A stretch of DNA of 64,000 nucleotides from Paenibacillus pinisoli (GCF_003605435.1 NZ_QXQB01000005.1:338337-402336); one strand, 5' to 3'. Shown: positions 33,727-42,418, counted from the first letter of the stretch. The notes: generated by a model from the sequence alone, not told the origin. Program-made: numbers and translations.

Positions 33727-35655
33727 GTGGTACTAATACGTAACGCAAAACGAATAAGCATGGCGGTGGCGCTCATTCTGCTGCTTCAGTCGTTCCTTAC
33801 GCCTGGCGCTCATGTCGCGGAAGCGGCGCAAGCTACCAAGTACCGGGTATACCAGTATGACAAGGCGCTTAAGGAATTCGCGAAGGAAGCCGACGCCATC
33901 CGGTATGCTCAAAGCTTCAACTACAGCCACGTCGAGCAGATTGCGGACCGCAAGTGGCTATGGAACAACTTCCCGAGGTATAAGATCTACCAGCGCGGCG
34001 AATCGAATACGAAGCTGGAGTATCGCACCTACCAGGAAGCGCTGAACGCAGCCAAATACCTGAAGGATGTACATATCCGCGATTTGCAAAATGTAGGCTG
34101 GGCCTATGAAAACTATCCAAGATACCAGCTCTACCAGGGCGACAAGACTATGCCGAACTGGTCCTTCCATACGCTGGATCAAGCCAAGAAGGAAGCTGCC
34201 AAGTGGTCTAATGCGCATATCATTGAATTGTCCACAAACAAATGGATTTGGGATAACCTGACTGCTGCGCAGGTCACAGCGCAAGGCTCCGCTAAAGCGG
34301 TGTACCAGTTGACAGTAGACGGAGAACCTGTGGCGGATAGCAAGCTGTATTCGTTCCTGAAAAACGCGATTGCCGCTTCCGCTTCCATTCCGAACAGCCA
34401 GGTTGTCAATACCGCCCGGGACGAGGTGGTGCACTCCAATGTGCCGACCTTCGAAGTGCGGCAGAACGGCAAGCTGATCCGGACGTATATCGGTCTCGAT
34501 GATGCGGTCAAGTACGCCAAGACGCTTGCCAATGCGGAGGTTCTGCAGAATGGCGCAGCGCTATGGTCGAGCTATCCGTATCTGGAAGTGTTCCAAGGCG
34601 ACCGCAAGATCAAGACGTTCCACCAAATCGATTCGGCGCTCGCTTATGCGAAGTATTATGCCAACATCACGATTCGCACGTTAGACGGACGTTCGCTCTG
34701 GAGCAATGCCAAGACGCTTCAGCTATTGGGCTGGAACGGCAGCAGCGCCAGCTCCACCATCCTGAGCCACGTAGCCAATACGCAAGGGCTGACGATTGAT
34801 TCGCCAACCTGGTTCGAGCTGACAGCGGCTGACGGCACGATGAAAGACATGTCGGACCCGGCCGTAGTGAAAGCTTTGAAGGAAAAAGGCATTCTGGTCA
34901 CGCCGCTGCTTCACAACGGCTTCAACCGGAAGATGACAACGGAATTTCTGAAGAGCGACTCCGCTCAGAAGAAATTTATTGACGCGCTTGTGAAGCGTTC
35001 CGCCGAGCTGGGCGTTCACGGCATCAACATCGACTTCGAGGAAGTCGCAGGCGCAGATCGTACAGCATATACCGCTTTTGTGAAGAAGCTGACAGAAGCG
35101 GCGCATGCCAAAGGCCTGAAAGTCTCCATTGACCTTCCGCGCGGCAGCGTCAGCTGGAACCATTTGACCGCTTATGATCACGCTGCTATCAGCGCGATCG
35201 TGGATACGGTCATCATTATGGCCTATGACGAGCACTGGAAAGGCAGCGACAAGCCGGGTTCTGTTGCGGGATTAACATGGGTCGAGGAAGGCGTCAAGCA
35301 ATTTCTGGATTACGGCGTTCCTCGCAACAAGCTGATGCTGGGCATGCCGTTCTATGTCCGAGAATGGCGCATTGCGCCTGACGGCAAGCTGGTCGACAAT
35401 CGCGCCATCTTCATGAAGGAGCTGCCGAAGCTGATTGCCGATACCGGCGCCAAAGGCGAGTTCGACGCAGTATCCGGCCAATGGAAATATACGTACAGCA
35501 AAGACGGCTATACGCATGTCTTCTGGGCGGAGACGCATGATACTGTGCTTGCCCGGATGGCCATTGCCAAGAAATACGATCTTGCTGGCGTAGCCGCATG
35601 GCGGCTTGGCTACGAGGACGCGGAGCTCTGGACGAAGATGCTCAGAGCCAAATAG
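33727..35655 (+). CDS. Secreted GH18-family protein with N-terminal YxxYQ repeats
   Basis: About 642 residues from GTG 33727 (ATG 33760 is the alternative; the AGAGGAG site is close to the GTG). A signal peptide runs RNAKRISMAVALILLLQSF to AEAAQ. Residues about 35-330 hold six degenerate units of 45-50 residues with YxVYQ, a Phe-x-Thr-x-x-x-A-x-x-x-A-x-x-W/Y core and a W-x-x-YP end. The GH18 domain follows. Its catalytic segment is HGINIDFEEVAG, keeping D-x-E with the acid Glu, while the first Asp of DGxDxDxE is His. MAYDEHW and the end segment GVAAWRLGYEDAELW are typical of the YaaH/YdhD spore-cortex group. Confidence 0.85.
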   Translation: MVLIRNAKRISMAVALILLLQSFLTPGAHVAEAAQATKYRVYQYDKALKEFAKEADAIRYAQSFNYSHVEQIADRKWLWNNFPRYKIYQRGESNTKLEYRTYQEALNAAKYLKDVHIRDLQNVGWAYENYPRYQLYQGDKTMPNWSFHTLDQAKKEAAKWSNAHIIELSTNKWIWDNLTAAQVTAQGSAKAVYQLTVDGEPVADSKLYSFLKNAIAASASIPNSQVVNTARDEVVHSNVPTFEVRQNGKLIRTYIGLDDAVKYAKTLANAEVLQNGAALWSSYPYLEVFQGDRKIKTFHQIDSALAYAKYYANITIRTLDGRSLWSNAKTLQLLGWNGSSASSTILSHVANTQGLTIDSPTWFELTAADGTMKDMSDPAVVKALKEKGILVTPLLHNGFNRKMTTEFLKSDSAQKKFIDALVKRSAELGVHGINIDFEEVAGADRTAYTAFVKKLTEAAHAKGLKVSIDLPRGSVSWNHLTAYDHAAISAIVDTVIIMAYDEHWKGSDKPGSVAGLTWVEEGVKQFLDYGVPRNKLMLGMPFYVREWRIAPDGKLVDNRAIFMKELPKLIADTGAKGEFDAVSGQWKYTYSKDGYTHVFWAETHDTVLARMAIAKKYDLAGVAAWRLGYEDAELWTKMLRAK

Positions 35656-35680
35656 ACTATAGCGAGAAGCTGTTGCAGCA

Positions 35681-35717
35681 GCAAGCCCTGAGCCGGATTA
35701 CCCGGCTCAGGGCTTGC
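35681..35717. terminator. Strong terminator between the GH18 gene and the germination operon
   Basis: GCAAGCCCTGAGCCGG (35681-35696), ATTA loop, then the complement to 35717. It serves the plus-strand GH18 gene and the minus-strand germination operon that converge here. Confidence 0.88.
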
Positions 35718-35722
35718 TCTCG

Positions 35723-35869
35723 TTACCCTCTTCTGTTGCGCTTCCAAGGCGGATCGCCATGCTCCCTCATGCTCCGAAGGACGGCGCTAAGCAGCACCGG
35801 AATGATGACTGACAGCGCAGCGCATACGAAGCTTAGAATCGAAGGCAATTGACCAATCGACGACAGCAT
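35723..35869 (-). CDS. 48-residue single-pass membrane peptide at the end of the germination operon
   Basis: The gene has a good ribosome site (GGAGGAG) and ATG 35869. It reads MLSSIGQLPSILSFVCAALS, then VIIPVLLSAVLRSMREHGDPPW, and ends KRNRRG. One hydrophobic helix of about 25 residues is followed by a basic cytoplasmic tail. It follows the GerC-type gene by 12 bases in the same direction and precedes the terminator, so it belongs to the operon. Some germinant-receptor operons carry an extra small D subunit, but those have two membrane helices. I do not recognise this one. Confidence 0.75.
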   Translation of the reverse strand: MLSSIGQLPSILSFVCAALSVIIPVLLSAVLRSMREHGDPPWKRNRRG

Positions 35870-35881
35870 AACGTCTCCTCC

Positions 35882-37072
35882 TTACCGTCTCTCCGTATTG
35901 TTGACGGATCCGATTCTTCTTACTTCCACATTAGCCTTCACTTGAATATCGCTATTCGCAAAGTAGTTGCGTCCGGTATCCCATTCTTGCTCAAGCTGCT
36001 TCCATACGCCAGGATGCCTCTCCTTCAGATGGTTGCCCACTCCAAGCACATCGCGCTTCAGTTGGTTTTGCGTTTTGTTCAGCGTTTCGTTCACAAGCCT
36101 TTGGACCGATTCATTCACCTTTGCTTCAATTTCCTCAATGGTTGGCTGCTCCAGATAGTCCCTTCGCTCGAACGCCTCCAGAATGCTTCCTTCCACCCAA
36201 AGCTCAATCGTAAATTTGGGATTGGAGGGATCGGACAAATCCGTATTCACCCGCCGGCTTACTTGCTCCACCTTGTAGGCGACCAGATTGTCTCCAACGT
36301 CTACTTCCAGAACGCCCCCCCTGATTCCCTCCCGCAAAAAGTTGAACCCTGCTGTCTCCATCTCATCCATAAAGCCGACCAGATTGTTTTTGATGCCATC
36401 CATGATCCCCCCGCCGATCAAAGAAATGGAGCTGTCCTTCGAGGTCACCTTCTGGATGACAAAGCTTTGCCGCTTAAGCAAATATTCGTGAATATCGCCA
36501 ATCCGCGTCTCCGGCACCATCCTGTACGTATCCTGGTTTTTGGAGATGGACTGAATGAACATCACTGGCGTCTTCTCCCCCTGCGGCACCGTGCTGAGGA
36601 CGCTCTTCGCTTCCCCCTTCGCGACCATCACCGATACGTTCCGCCTGGCGTCATTGTTGCGCAGAAAGTAGTCCAGCACATTGGCAAAGCCATAATCCGA
36701 CTGTGCTACCTTCTCCGATACGACGATCAGCTTCAGATGCTCGAAGAAAGGCGTTCGGCTCGTCATCGTCGACATCTTGGCGATAATGGACAGCATGGTC
36801 TTGCCCTCCAGCGTAACGTTGAAATAGGACTCGCCCGCGAGGGAGCTCCCGGAGCCGCCTTCCTGCTTCAGCCCGGCCGGGATGACCTCCTGGAAAGTTA
36901 CCTTGAAGCTCTGCTTGCCGTTTGTATGATTGGGATGAAGCGGAGCGTTCCCCTCGTCTATGGCAACGCCAATAACGAAACCCCGCTGCTCCAGCTCCAT
37001 GCTGTCCCAGCATCCCGCTAGCGGTAACACGGACCACAGCAGCAAGCATATGGCTGCATATCGCTTACGCAC
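35882..37072 (-). CDS. Ger(x)C-family germinant receptor lipoprotein (C subunit)
   Basis: 396 residues. The lipobox is LPLAGC at residues 16-21, so it is anchored on the outer face of the spore inner membrane. Marks of the family are CWDSMELEQRGFVIGVAID, YFNVTLEGKTMLSI, FFEHLKLIVVSEKVA and DSSISLIGGGIM. It forms the receptor with the A and B subunits encoded upstream. It overlaps the B-subunit gene by eight bases. Confidence 0.93.
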   Translation of the reverse strand: MRKRYAAICLLLWSVLPLAGCWDSMELEQRGFVIGVAIDEGNAPLHPNHTNGKQSFKVTFQEVIPAGLKQEGGSGSSLAGESYFNVTLEGKTMLSIIAKMSTMTSRTPFFEHLKLIVVSEKVAQSDYGFANVLDYFLRNNDARRNVSVMVAKGEAKSVLSTVPQGEKTPVMFIQSISKNQDTYRMVPETRIGDIHEYLLKRQSFVIQKVTSKDSSISLIGGGIMDGIKNNLVGFMDEMETAGFNFLREGIRGGVLEVDVGDNLVAYKVEQVSRRVNTDLSDPSNPKFTIELWVEGSILEAFERRDYLEQPTIEEIEAKVNESVQRLVNETLNKTQNQLKRDVLGVGNHLKERHPGVWKQLEQEWDTGRNYFANSDIQVKANVEVRRIGSVNNTERR

Positions 37073-38177
37073 GCGCCATCACCTCGCGAAGCTTGACGAT
37101 GAGGAAGATCAGAAGAGGGATAACAAGCGCCGTCACAATGCCCATATAGCTGACTAGCTTGCCCAGGTTCGATAGCTGCACAATATTCTGGGGATACATG
37201 GACAGCAAGTAAAGGATCGGCGCCAGCACGTACAACAGCTTTTTCTTGTCGAGCTTCGTGAAGCATCTGACAGACTGAACCGATACATCCAGGGCAATCG
37301 AGGTCGTCGCAAAAATCGAGACCAGCCAGAAGATCAGGAACAGCGACTCCAGCCGTTCAAAAAAATCGCCCGGAACCGTTACTTCCCGCGCCAGCTCGAT
37401 GGTCGGGTACATGATGTTTTCGGTCACTTCATAGGAGAAGACAGCAATCGTAAAGAGATAAATGGAAACATAGGTCACGATGGCGATCATGACGCCAATC
37501 AAGGTCAGCTTAGGCGCCTCCTCCGGCTTGCGCATTAGCGTCACATAGAACAACACTCCCTCAAAACCCAAGAACGAGAAGATCGATTCCTGCACGCCGT
37601 TCAGAATCGATCCCCAATCGGAATGCAGGACGGGCATTAGCTTTTTGAGTTCGAACAGGTTGACGCTCATGAGAAGGAAGACTCCCGTTACAAGCAGCAC
37701 AAAGGGCAAAAACAGCATTGTCAGGCGGACCAGGCCGACCCGCGAGCCTGATACCGCATAGATGACCACGAGCAGAAAGCCCAGTGACACAACCTCCACC
37801 GGAGTCCGTTCGAACAAATATTGCTTCGTCAGCTCTGCCACGGAACGTGTAATGTAGGAGGTGAACGACAGGAAATACAGGAAGAATGCCAGCCCCACCG
37901 CCATGGCGACGGGCTTGCCTGCTTTATCCCCCACAAACTCCAGAAAAGTCCGATTGCGGAACCTGGTGCTCAGCTTGGCTACCAGCCATGCCATAATCAG
38001 CGTAATTCCGCCTGCAATCAGGATGGACATCCATCCATCGGAAGAGTTGGTCGCTTTGGCGACCGTACGGGGAAGCGTCAGAATGCCGACGCCGATCATT
38101 AGCGAAGTGATCGTAAACACGGTTTCCTTCCCGCCGATTCGCTCATCCCCGTATTTCCAGCTGCGCAAATTCGCCAT
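37065..38177 (-). CDS. GerB-family germinant receptor permease (B subunit)
   Basis: 370 residues with ten or so membrane segments, related to amino acid/polyamine transporters. The start RIGGKETVFTITSLMIG and LTLPRTVAKATNSSDGW are typical for GerB/YndE. The C-terminus ends LIFLIVKLREVMARA. It is thought to bind the germinant. Spacing to the A subunit gene is 12 bases and it overlaps the C gene. Confidence 0.93.
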   Translation of the reverse strand: MANLRSWKYGDERIGGKETVFTITSLMIGVGILTLPRTVAKATNSSDGWMSILIAGGITLIMAWLVAKLSTRFRNRTFLEFVGDKAGKPVAMAVGLAFFLYFLSFTSYITRSVAELTKQYLFERTPVEVVSLGFLLVVIYAVSGSRVGLVRLTMLFLPFVLLVTGVFLLMSVNLFELKKLMPVLHSDWGSILNGVQESIFSFLGFEGVLFYVTLMRKPEEAPKLTLIGVMIAIVTYVSIYLFTIAVFSYEVTENIMYPTIELAREVTVPGDFFERLESLFLIFWLVSIFATTSIALDVSVQSVRCFTKLDKKKLLYVLAPILYLLSMYPQNIVQLSNLGKLVSYMGIVTALVIPLLIFLIVKLREVMARA

Positions 38178-38189
38178 ATTATCCCTCCT

Positions 38190-39725
38190 CTAATCGTACA
38201 TTCTGTCTTCATCTTTGGTCTGCATCATTTGCGGCCGCTTCCGCAGAAGCGTCACAGGCGCGCGCAGCACAAGATCCTTCCAATCCCGCGGCAGCAGCGG
38301 CGAGATGGGAGCCAGGTACGGCACGCCAAAGCTCTTCAGATTCACCAGATGGATGCAGATGACCAAAAACGCCAATATGACGCCGAACAGACCAAACACG
38401 GAGGCCGCTACCATGATGAAGAAACGCAGGATCCGCGTAACGATGCCAAACGTATAGGACGGGAGCGTAAACGATGCGATAGCGGTAACAGCCACGACGA
38501 TAACCATAACCGGACTGACAATCCCAGCCGATACGGCAGCTTCCCCGATGACCAGGCCGCCCACGATGCCAATGGTCTGGCCGATTGGCTTTGGCAGGCG
38601 CACACCGGCTTCGCGCAATATTTCGAGAGTCGATTCCATGAGCAAGGCTTCAATAAATACTGGAAATGGTACGCCTTCTCTTGCGGAAGCAATTGAGAAA
38701 GCGATATTGGACGGAATCATACCGTGATGGTATTCTGCTAGCGCTATATAGAATCCCGGCAAGAAAGTTGCGACAAAAGCGGAGATGTAGCGGAGCAATC
38801 GGATCAGGCTGGAGATCAGCCAGTGCTGGTAATAATCCTCTGGGGATTTGAAGGCGTCGGAGATGCTGATCGGCATAATCAGCTGAAAGGGCGTCCCGTC
38901 TACGATTAAGCCGATTCTTCCCTGCAGCAGCGAGGCGGCGAATCGGTCCGGCCTCTCCGTATTCATAATTTGCGGGAAGGGGGACAAGAAGCTGTCTGTA
39001 ATCCACTGCTCGATATAACCCGAGCCTTCGATGTCATCGATCTCGATCGTGAGCAGCCTTCGCTTGACTTCAGTCACCAGCTCCGGGCTCACAATATCGT
39101 CAATATAGGCTACCATCACTTCGCGCTTCGATCGCCGCCCGATCAGATAGGAATCCAGCCGCAGATTAGGATCGATCAGCCTTCGCCTGATCAACGAGCT
39201 GTTGGTTCGTATGTCCTCGGTGAATCCGTCCTTCGGCCCCCGGATCGTCGATTCTGTCTGCGGCTCCTCAATCGCCCGGCTTTCCCAGCCCTTCGAGCCG
39301 ACCACGAGCGCCCGCCTGGAGCCTTCCATGAAGAGGCATGTATCTCCGGACAGAATTGCGAACAAGGCTTCATGCATCGCGGAGATCGTATGCACTTCTT
39401 CCAGCGGCAGCACTTCATCCTTTATCCGGATAATAGCCGCAGAGCCTTCCGGAGAATCCAAGGCGGGTCCGTCATATTCGATGATAGGCCGCATCAGATG
39501 CTGATGGATCAGCGTCTTGTCGATCATTCCGTCGATGTTAAGAATGACGCAGGTTAATCCCGTCGACCCAAGCTCAAGCTCTTTGGTCATCAAGTCACCA
39601 GGTGAATGGAGCCTGTGGTGGATATAGTTTACGTTGCGCTGGGCTTCTGCCTCCAGCGGAAATTCGTCATTGGTTCGGCCATCCTCAAAGGTTCGCGTGT
39701 TCTTGTTGCGCAAATTACGTTTCAT
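38190..39725 (-). CDS. GerA-family germinant receptor A subunit
   Basis: 511 residues from ATG 39725 with AAAGGAGG upstream. A soluble N-terminal domain (to about 270) has VEEVHTISAMHEALFAILSGDTCLFM-type sequence (seen as ISAMHEALFAILSGDTCLF) and TEDIRTNSSLIRRRLIDPNL. Membrane helices follow from about 290, with SPEDYYQHWLISSLIRLLRY, FLPGFYIALAEYHHGMIPS and RLPKPIGQTIGIVGGLVIGEA. First gene of the A-B-C operon, expected to be made in the forespore under sigma-G. I could not find a convincing sigma-G promoter by eye. Confidence 0.94.
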   Translation of the reverse strand: MKRNLRNKNTRTFEDGRTNDEFPLEAEAQRNVNYIHHRLHSPGDLMTKELELGSTGLTCVILNIDGMIDKTLIHQHLMRPIIEYDGPALDSPEGSAAIIRIKDEVLPLEEVHTISAMHEALFAILSGDTCLFMEGSRRALVVGSKGWESRAIEEPQTESTIRGPKDGFTEDIRTNSSLIRRRLIDPNLRLDSYLIGRRSKREVMVAYIDDIVSPELVTEVKRRLLTIEIDDIEGSGYIEQWITDSFLSPFPQIMNTERPDRFAASLLQGRIGLIVDGTPFQLIMPISISDAFKSPEDYYQHWLISSLIRLLRYISAFVATFLPGFYIALAEYHHGMIPSNIAFSIASAREGVPFPVFIEALLMESTLEILREAGVRLPKPIGQTIGIVGGLVIGEAAVSAGIVSPVMVIVVAVTAIASFTLPSYTFGIVTRILRFFIMVAASVFGLFGVILAFLVICIHLVNLKSFGVPYLAPISPLLPRDWKDLVLRAPVTLLRKRPQMMQTKDEDRMYD

Positions 39726-40033
39726 GGTCTGCGCCTCCTTTCCCTTGGCTTCCCCATCAGTTATTGCCTGATTCGATGAAATTGAAACTACATAATTCGA
39801 CAAAGTTCACGCGCTGGTATCCAAAAAACCGCAAGCCAAGGCTTCTCCCAACAGCCTTGGCTTGCGATTTTTATGTATAAAAAATATTATTTTTTTCAGC
39901 AAATCGAGCCTTATGAAGGTTGAATATGACCATGCCGGTTCATGTGCATTTATAGGAATATAGGTTTTCTTTGCGCGCCGATATGAGTATAATCTTATCT
40001 ATTCATACGCTTCAGCCAAGGAGGAATCATGAC
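39726..40033. other. Divergent region between gerA-type operon and ABM gene, with an orphan hairpin
   Basis: A perfect 13-bp stem lies at 39830-39842/39854-39866 with T-rich bases on both sides (ATTTTTAT on plus, GGTTTTTT on minus). It sits 104 bases before the gerA-type start. TATAAT near 39989 on the plus strand could serve the ABM gene. No gene is supported. Confidence 0.55.
39830..39866. terminator. Orphan bidirectional terminator-like hairpin
   Basis: CGCAAGCCAAGGC and its exact complement with an 11-base loop, flanked by T-runs on either strand. No gene ends nearby on either strand, so it may be a remnant, an insulator, or a leader attenuator if the germination operon promoter lies above it. 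Confidence 0.7.
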
Positions 40034-40369
40034 ATGGAATCATCACAACAGCATGAAGGCAGCAGCTCATATTATGCGGTCATATTCACCAGCACCCGCA
40101 CGGAGGGAGACAACGGCTATGGCCTTATGGCAGACCGAATGGCCGAGCTCGCTTCCCGCCAGCCCGGGTACATCGGGGTTGACAGCGTCAGGGACGCATC
40201 TGGAGCAGGCATTACCGTCTCCTATTGGGAAAGTCTGGAGGCCATCCGCAACTGGAAGGCGAACGAAGCGCATCTTGTCGCGCAGGAGAAGGGCAAACAA
40301 GATTGGTACAAGCATTATTCCGTGAAAATATGCAAGGTCGAGCGGGAGTATGGTTCGCAAGAACGATAG
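40034..40369 (+). CDS. Antibiotic biosynthesis monooxygenase (ABM) domain protein
   Basis: 111 residues from ATG 40034 with AAGGAGGAAT upstream. The single ABM fold shows YYAVIFTSTRTEGDNGYG, MADRMAELASRQPGYIGVDS, GITVSYWESLEAIRNWKANEAH and KHYSVKICKVERE. Such small proteins act on quinones or heme or have unknown substrates. It stands alone ahead of a terminator. Confidence 0.85.
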   Translation: MESSQQHEGSSSYYAVIFTSTRTEGDNGYGLMADRMAELASRQPGYIGVDSVRDASGAGITVSYWESLEAIRNWKANEAHLVAQEKGKQDWYKHYSVKICKVEREYGSQER

Positions 40370-40383
40370 TTGCGGCAATAAGA

Positions 40384-40441
40384 AAACCGTTCCTTCTGGA
40401 TATCGGGCTACTCCCCTATATCCAAGGAACGGTTTCTTTTT
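40384..40441. terminator. Bidirectional terminator
   Basis: AAACCGTTCCTT with its complement (40424-40435), extended by GGATAT/ATATCC, then TTTT. It separates the ABM gene from the kinase remnant on the other strand. Confidence 0.82.
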
Positions 40442-40451
40442 CATATAGCTG

Positions 40452-40769
40452 CTATTCTGCGCCAGAGGCGAAATTCGCCCCGGAGGCGGGTTCTATCGGC
40501 AAGAAGATCGAGAAGCAGCTTCCTTTTCCGCGCGCGGACGTTACTTTCATATAGCCGCCTTGCCTTGCAACAATCTTGCGTGCCAGATAGAGGCCGATGC
40601 CTCGCCCCTCTGCTCCTCTGACAGCTTCTCCACGGTAGAAGCGCTGAAAGATTAGATGCTGCTCGTCTTCATCTATTCCTATGCCCTCATCTTCAATATC
40701 AATTCTGACGAATAGATCGTATTTCAGCATGGACAGGATAACTTGTCCGCCAGCCACCCGCAACTTCAT
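40452..40769 (-). pseudogene. C-terminal remnant of a sensor histidine kinase
   Basis: The readable piece (about 105 codons) holds only the end of an HATPase domain: IDIEDEGIGIDEDEQHLIF (G1 and F start), FQRFYRGEAVRGAEG and GRGIGLYLARKIVARQGG (G2). The N-box, dimerisation domain with the His, and sensor part are missing, and the 5' side runs straight into the arsR promoter. It is a deletion remnant rather than a working kinase. The tail SGANFASGAE may be beyond the original end. Confidence 0.75.
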
Positions 40770-40784
40770 ACAATCTCATGACAT

Positions 40785-40823
40785 GAATATTCCTTGACAG
40801 GAATATTCCCTATGAGGTATATT
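40785..40823 (+). promoter_or_regulatory. Promoter with palindromic operator for the ArsR-SRPBCC operon
   Basis: GAATATTCCT (40785-40794), TGAC spacer, AGGAATATTC (40799-40808) form a perfect palindrome. TTGACA (40794-40799) is at its centre, and TATATT (40818-40823) follows at 18 bases. A dimer bound there would block the -35, so autorepression by the ArsR-type protein is likely. Confidence 0.85.
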
Positions 40824-40878
40824 TTAAACAACAACAATAACACGCTAGTTCTGGAAGAGAGGTGAGCTAAGTCGGACC

Positions 40879-41208
40879 ATGGATACGACGACATTCAGCG
40901 CACTGGCCGAGCCGAACCGCCTGCACATTGTTGAGCTGTTGATGAACGGCCCTCTGTCCGTAGGCGATATCGCTGAGAAGCTGTCGCTCCGGCAGCCGCA
41001 AGCGTCCAAGCATCTCCGTGTATTGCTGGAGGCAGGTCTCGTCGAAGTGCAGGCGGAAGCAAATCGCAGGCATTACGGTCTGCGGATGGAGCCGCTTCGC
41101 GAGCTGGACGCATGGCTCGATTCCTACCGCCGGCTGTGGAGCGAGCGCTACGACAATTTGGATCAATATTTGGCATTTCTTCAATCCAACCCAAAAGACA
41201 ACCATTAA
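40879..41208 (+). CDS. ArsR-family transcriptional regulator
   Basis: 109 residues. Winged helix with DTTTFSALAEPNRLHIVELL, GPLSVGDIAEKLSLRQPQASKHL and RVLLEAGLVEVQAEANRRHYGL. The metal-binding Cys motif of true arsenic sensors (ELCVC) is absent, so it belongs to the metal-independent group commonly paired with AHSA1/SRPBCC genes. It is 16 bases ahead of such a gene and its promoter has a palindrome over the -35. Start ATG 40879 has GAGAGGTGAG upstream. Confidence 0.92.
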   Translation: MDTTTFSALAEPNRLHIVELLMNGPLSVGDIAEKLSLRQPQASKHLRVLLEAGLVEVQAEANRRHYGLRMEPLRELDAWLDSYRRLWSERYDNLDQYLAFLQSNPKDNH

Positions 41209-41224
41209 TCAGGAGGCGTTACCC

Positions 41225-41737
41225 ATGACAAGCAAAATGAAAACTAAGGTTGACGGCAATGTACTTACGATTGAGCGTGATTTCAATGCGCCGCGCAGTC
41301 TCGTATTCCAAGTATATTCCGATGCGGAGCACATCAAGCAATGGTGGGGTCCGCGCGGATGGGAAGTAACGGTATGCAATCTCGATTTTCGCCCGGGCGG
41401 CATCTGGCATTACTGCATGAAATGCATCGACCGCAACCAAGGCGACTTCTTCGGCATGGAATCATGGGGCAAGGCCATCTACAGCACGATCGTACAGGAT
41501 GAGAAGATCGAATATACGGATTATTTCTCCGATGCGGAAGGCAATGTGCCTGAGGATATGCCGGCGTCGGATATTACGCTCATCTTCGAGGAGCAGGACG
41601 GCCGCACGAAGCTGGTCACCATCGCTCGCTACGTTTCCGCCGAAGCGCTGCAAACCGTGCTGGACATGGGCATGGAGCGTGGCTTCTCCGAGACGATGGA
41701 CCGTCTGGAAGAGCACCTCGACAGCGTCAAAGGCTAA
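41225..41737 (+). CDS. SRPBCC/AHSA1-family protein
   Basis: 170 residues from ATG 41225 with TCAGGAGG upstream. The fold is shown by LTIERDFNAPRSLVFQVYSD, IKQWWGPRGWEVTVCNLDF, RPGGIWHYCMKCIDRN and a C-terminal helix GMERGFSETMDRLEEHLDSV. These proteins bind hydrophobic ligands in a deep pocket; the ligand here is unknown. It forms a two-gene operon with the ArsR-type regulator. Confidence 0.9.
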   Translation: MTSKMKTKVDGNVLTIERDFNAPRSLVFQVYSDAEHIKQWWGPRGWEVTVCNLDFRPGGIWHYCMKCIDRNQGDFFGMESWGKAIYSTIVQDEKIEYTDYFSDAEGNVPEDMPASDITLIFEEQDGRTKLVTIARYVSAEALQTVLDMGMERGFSETMDRLEEHLDSVKG

Positions 41738-41840
41738 TCCGATCCGGTCCAAAAATAGCAGCTTAAACAGGCGAGGAACGTGTTGCGACGCAATACGTTC
41801 CTCGCCTGTTTTGCTGAGTTGCAGATTCAGGAAGATGCAA

Positions 41841-42358
41841 GGGTGCCACGCATCGCTGCACGCGCCAATAGTGCTAATTTGTGCATGTAGCGGTGCTAGG
41901 CGGCGTTAGAAGCTCGGATGAGCTCCAAACGATGCTGCAACGGTGCCACGCATCGCTACACTCGCCAATAACGCTAATTCGTGAATGTAGCGGTGCTAGG
42001 CGGCGTTAGAAGCTCAGATTCGCTCCAATCGATGCTGCAACGGTGCCACGCATCGTTGCACGCGCCAATAACGCTAATTCGTGAATGTAGCGGTGCTAGG
42101 CGGCGTTAGAGGCTCAGATTCGCTCCAATCGATGCTGCAACGGTGCCACGCATCGCTACACTCGCCAATAACGCTGATTTGTGAATGTAGCGGTGCTAGG
42201 CGGCGTTAGAAGCTCGGATTCGCTCCAATCGATGCTGCAACGGTGCCACGCATCGCTACACTCGCCAATAACGCTAATTCGTGAATGTAGCGGTGTTGAG
42301 CGGCGTTAGAAGCTCGGATTCGCTCCAATCGATGCTGCAACGGTGCCACGCATCGCTA
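41841..42358. repeat. 100-bp tandem repeat array, five copies and a partial sixth
   Basis: Copies start at 41841, 41941, 42041, 42141, 42241 and 42341 at exactly 100-base spacing, each with GGTGCCACGCATCG near its start. Copies two to five differ at a few bases; the first is more diverged. Each unit contains inverted pairs (CGATGC/GCATCG; CGCTA/TAGCG), so the RNA or single strand would fold. No frame is coding. It fills the gap after the SRPBCC gene. Confidence 0.95.
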
Positions 42359-42376
42359 TTCTAAGCCCATTTCCGA

Positions 42377-42418
42377 AAAGGGCAGCATCAGATCACTAGC
42401 GATCTGATGCTGCCCTTT
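42377..42418. terminator. Bidirectional terminator between the tandem array and VOC gene
   Basis: AAAGGGCAGCATCAGATC, six-base loop, exact complement. It ends the TetR-SMR-SMR-VOC operon on the minus strand. Confidence 0.85.

Noticed and set aside
39726..39829. Sigma-G promoter for the germination operon
   Set aside because: No pair of -35 and -10 elements at proper spacing could be found by eye.
41841..42358. CRISPR-like array
   Set aside because: The whole 100-base unit repeats, with no variable spacers and no cas genes.
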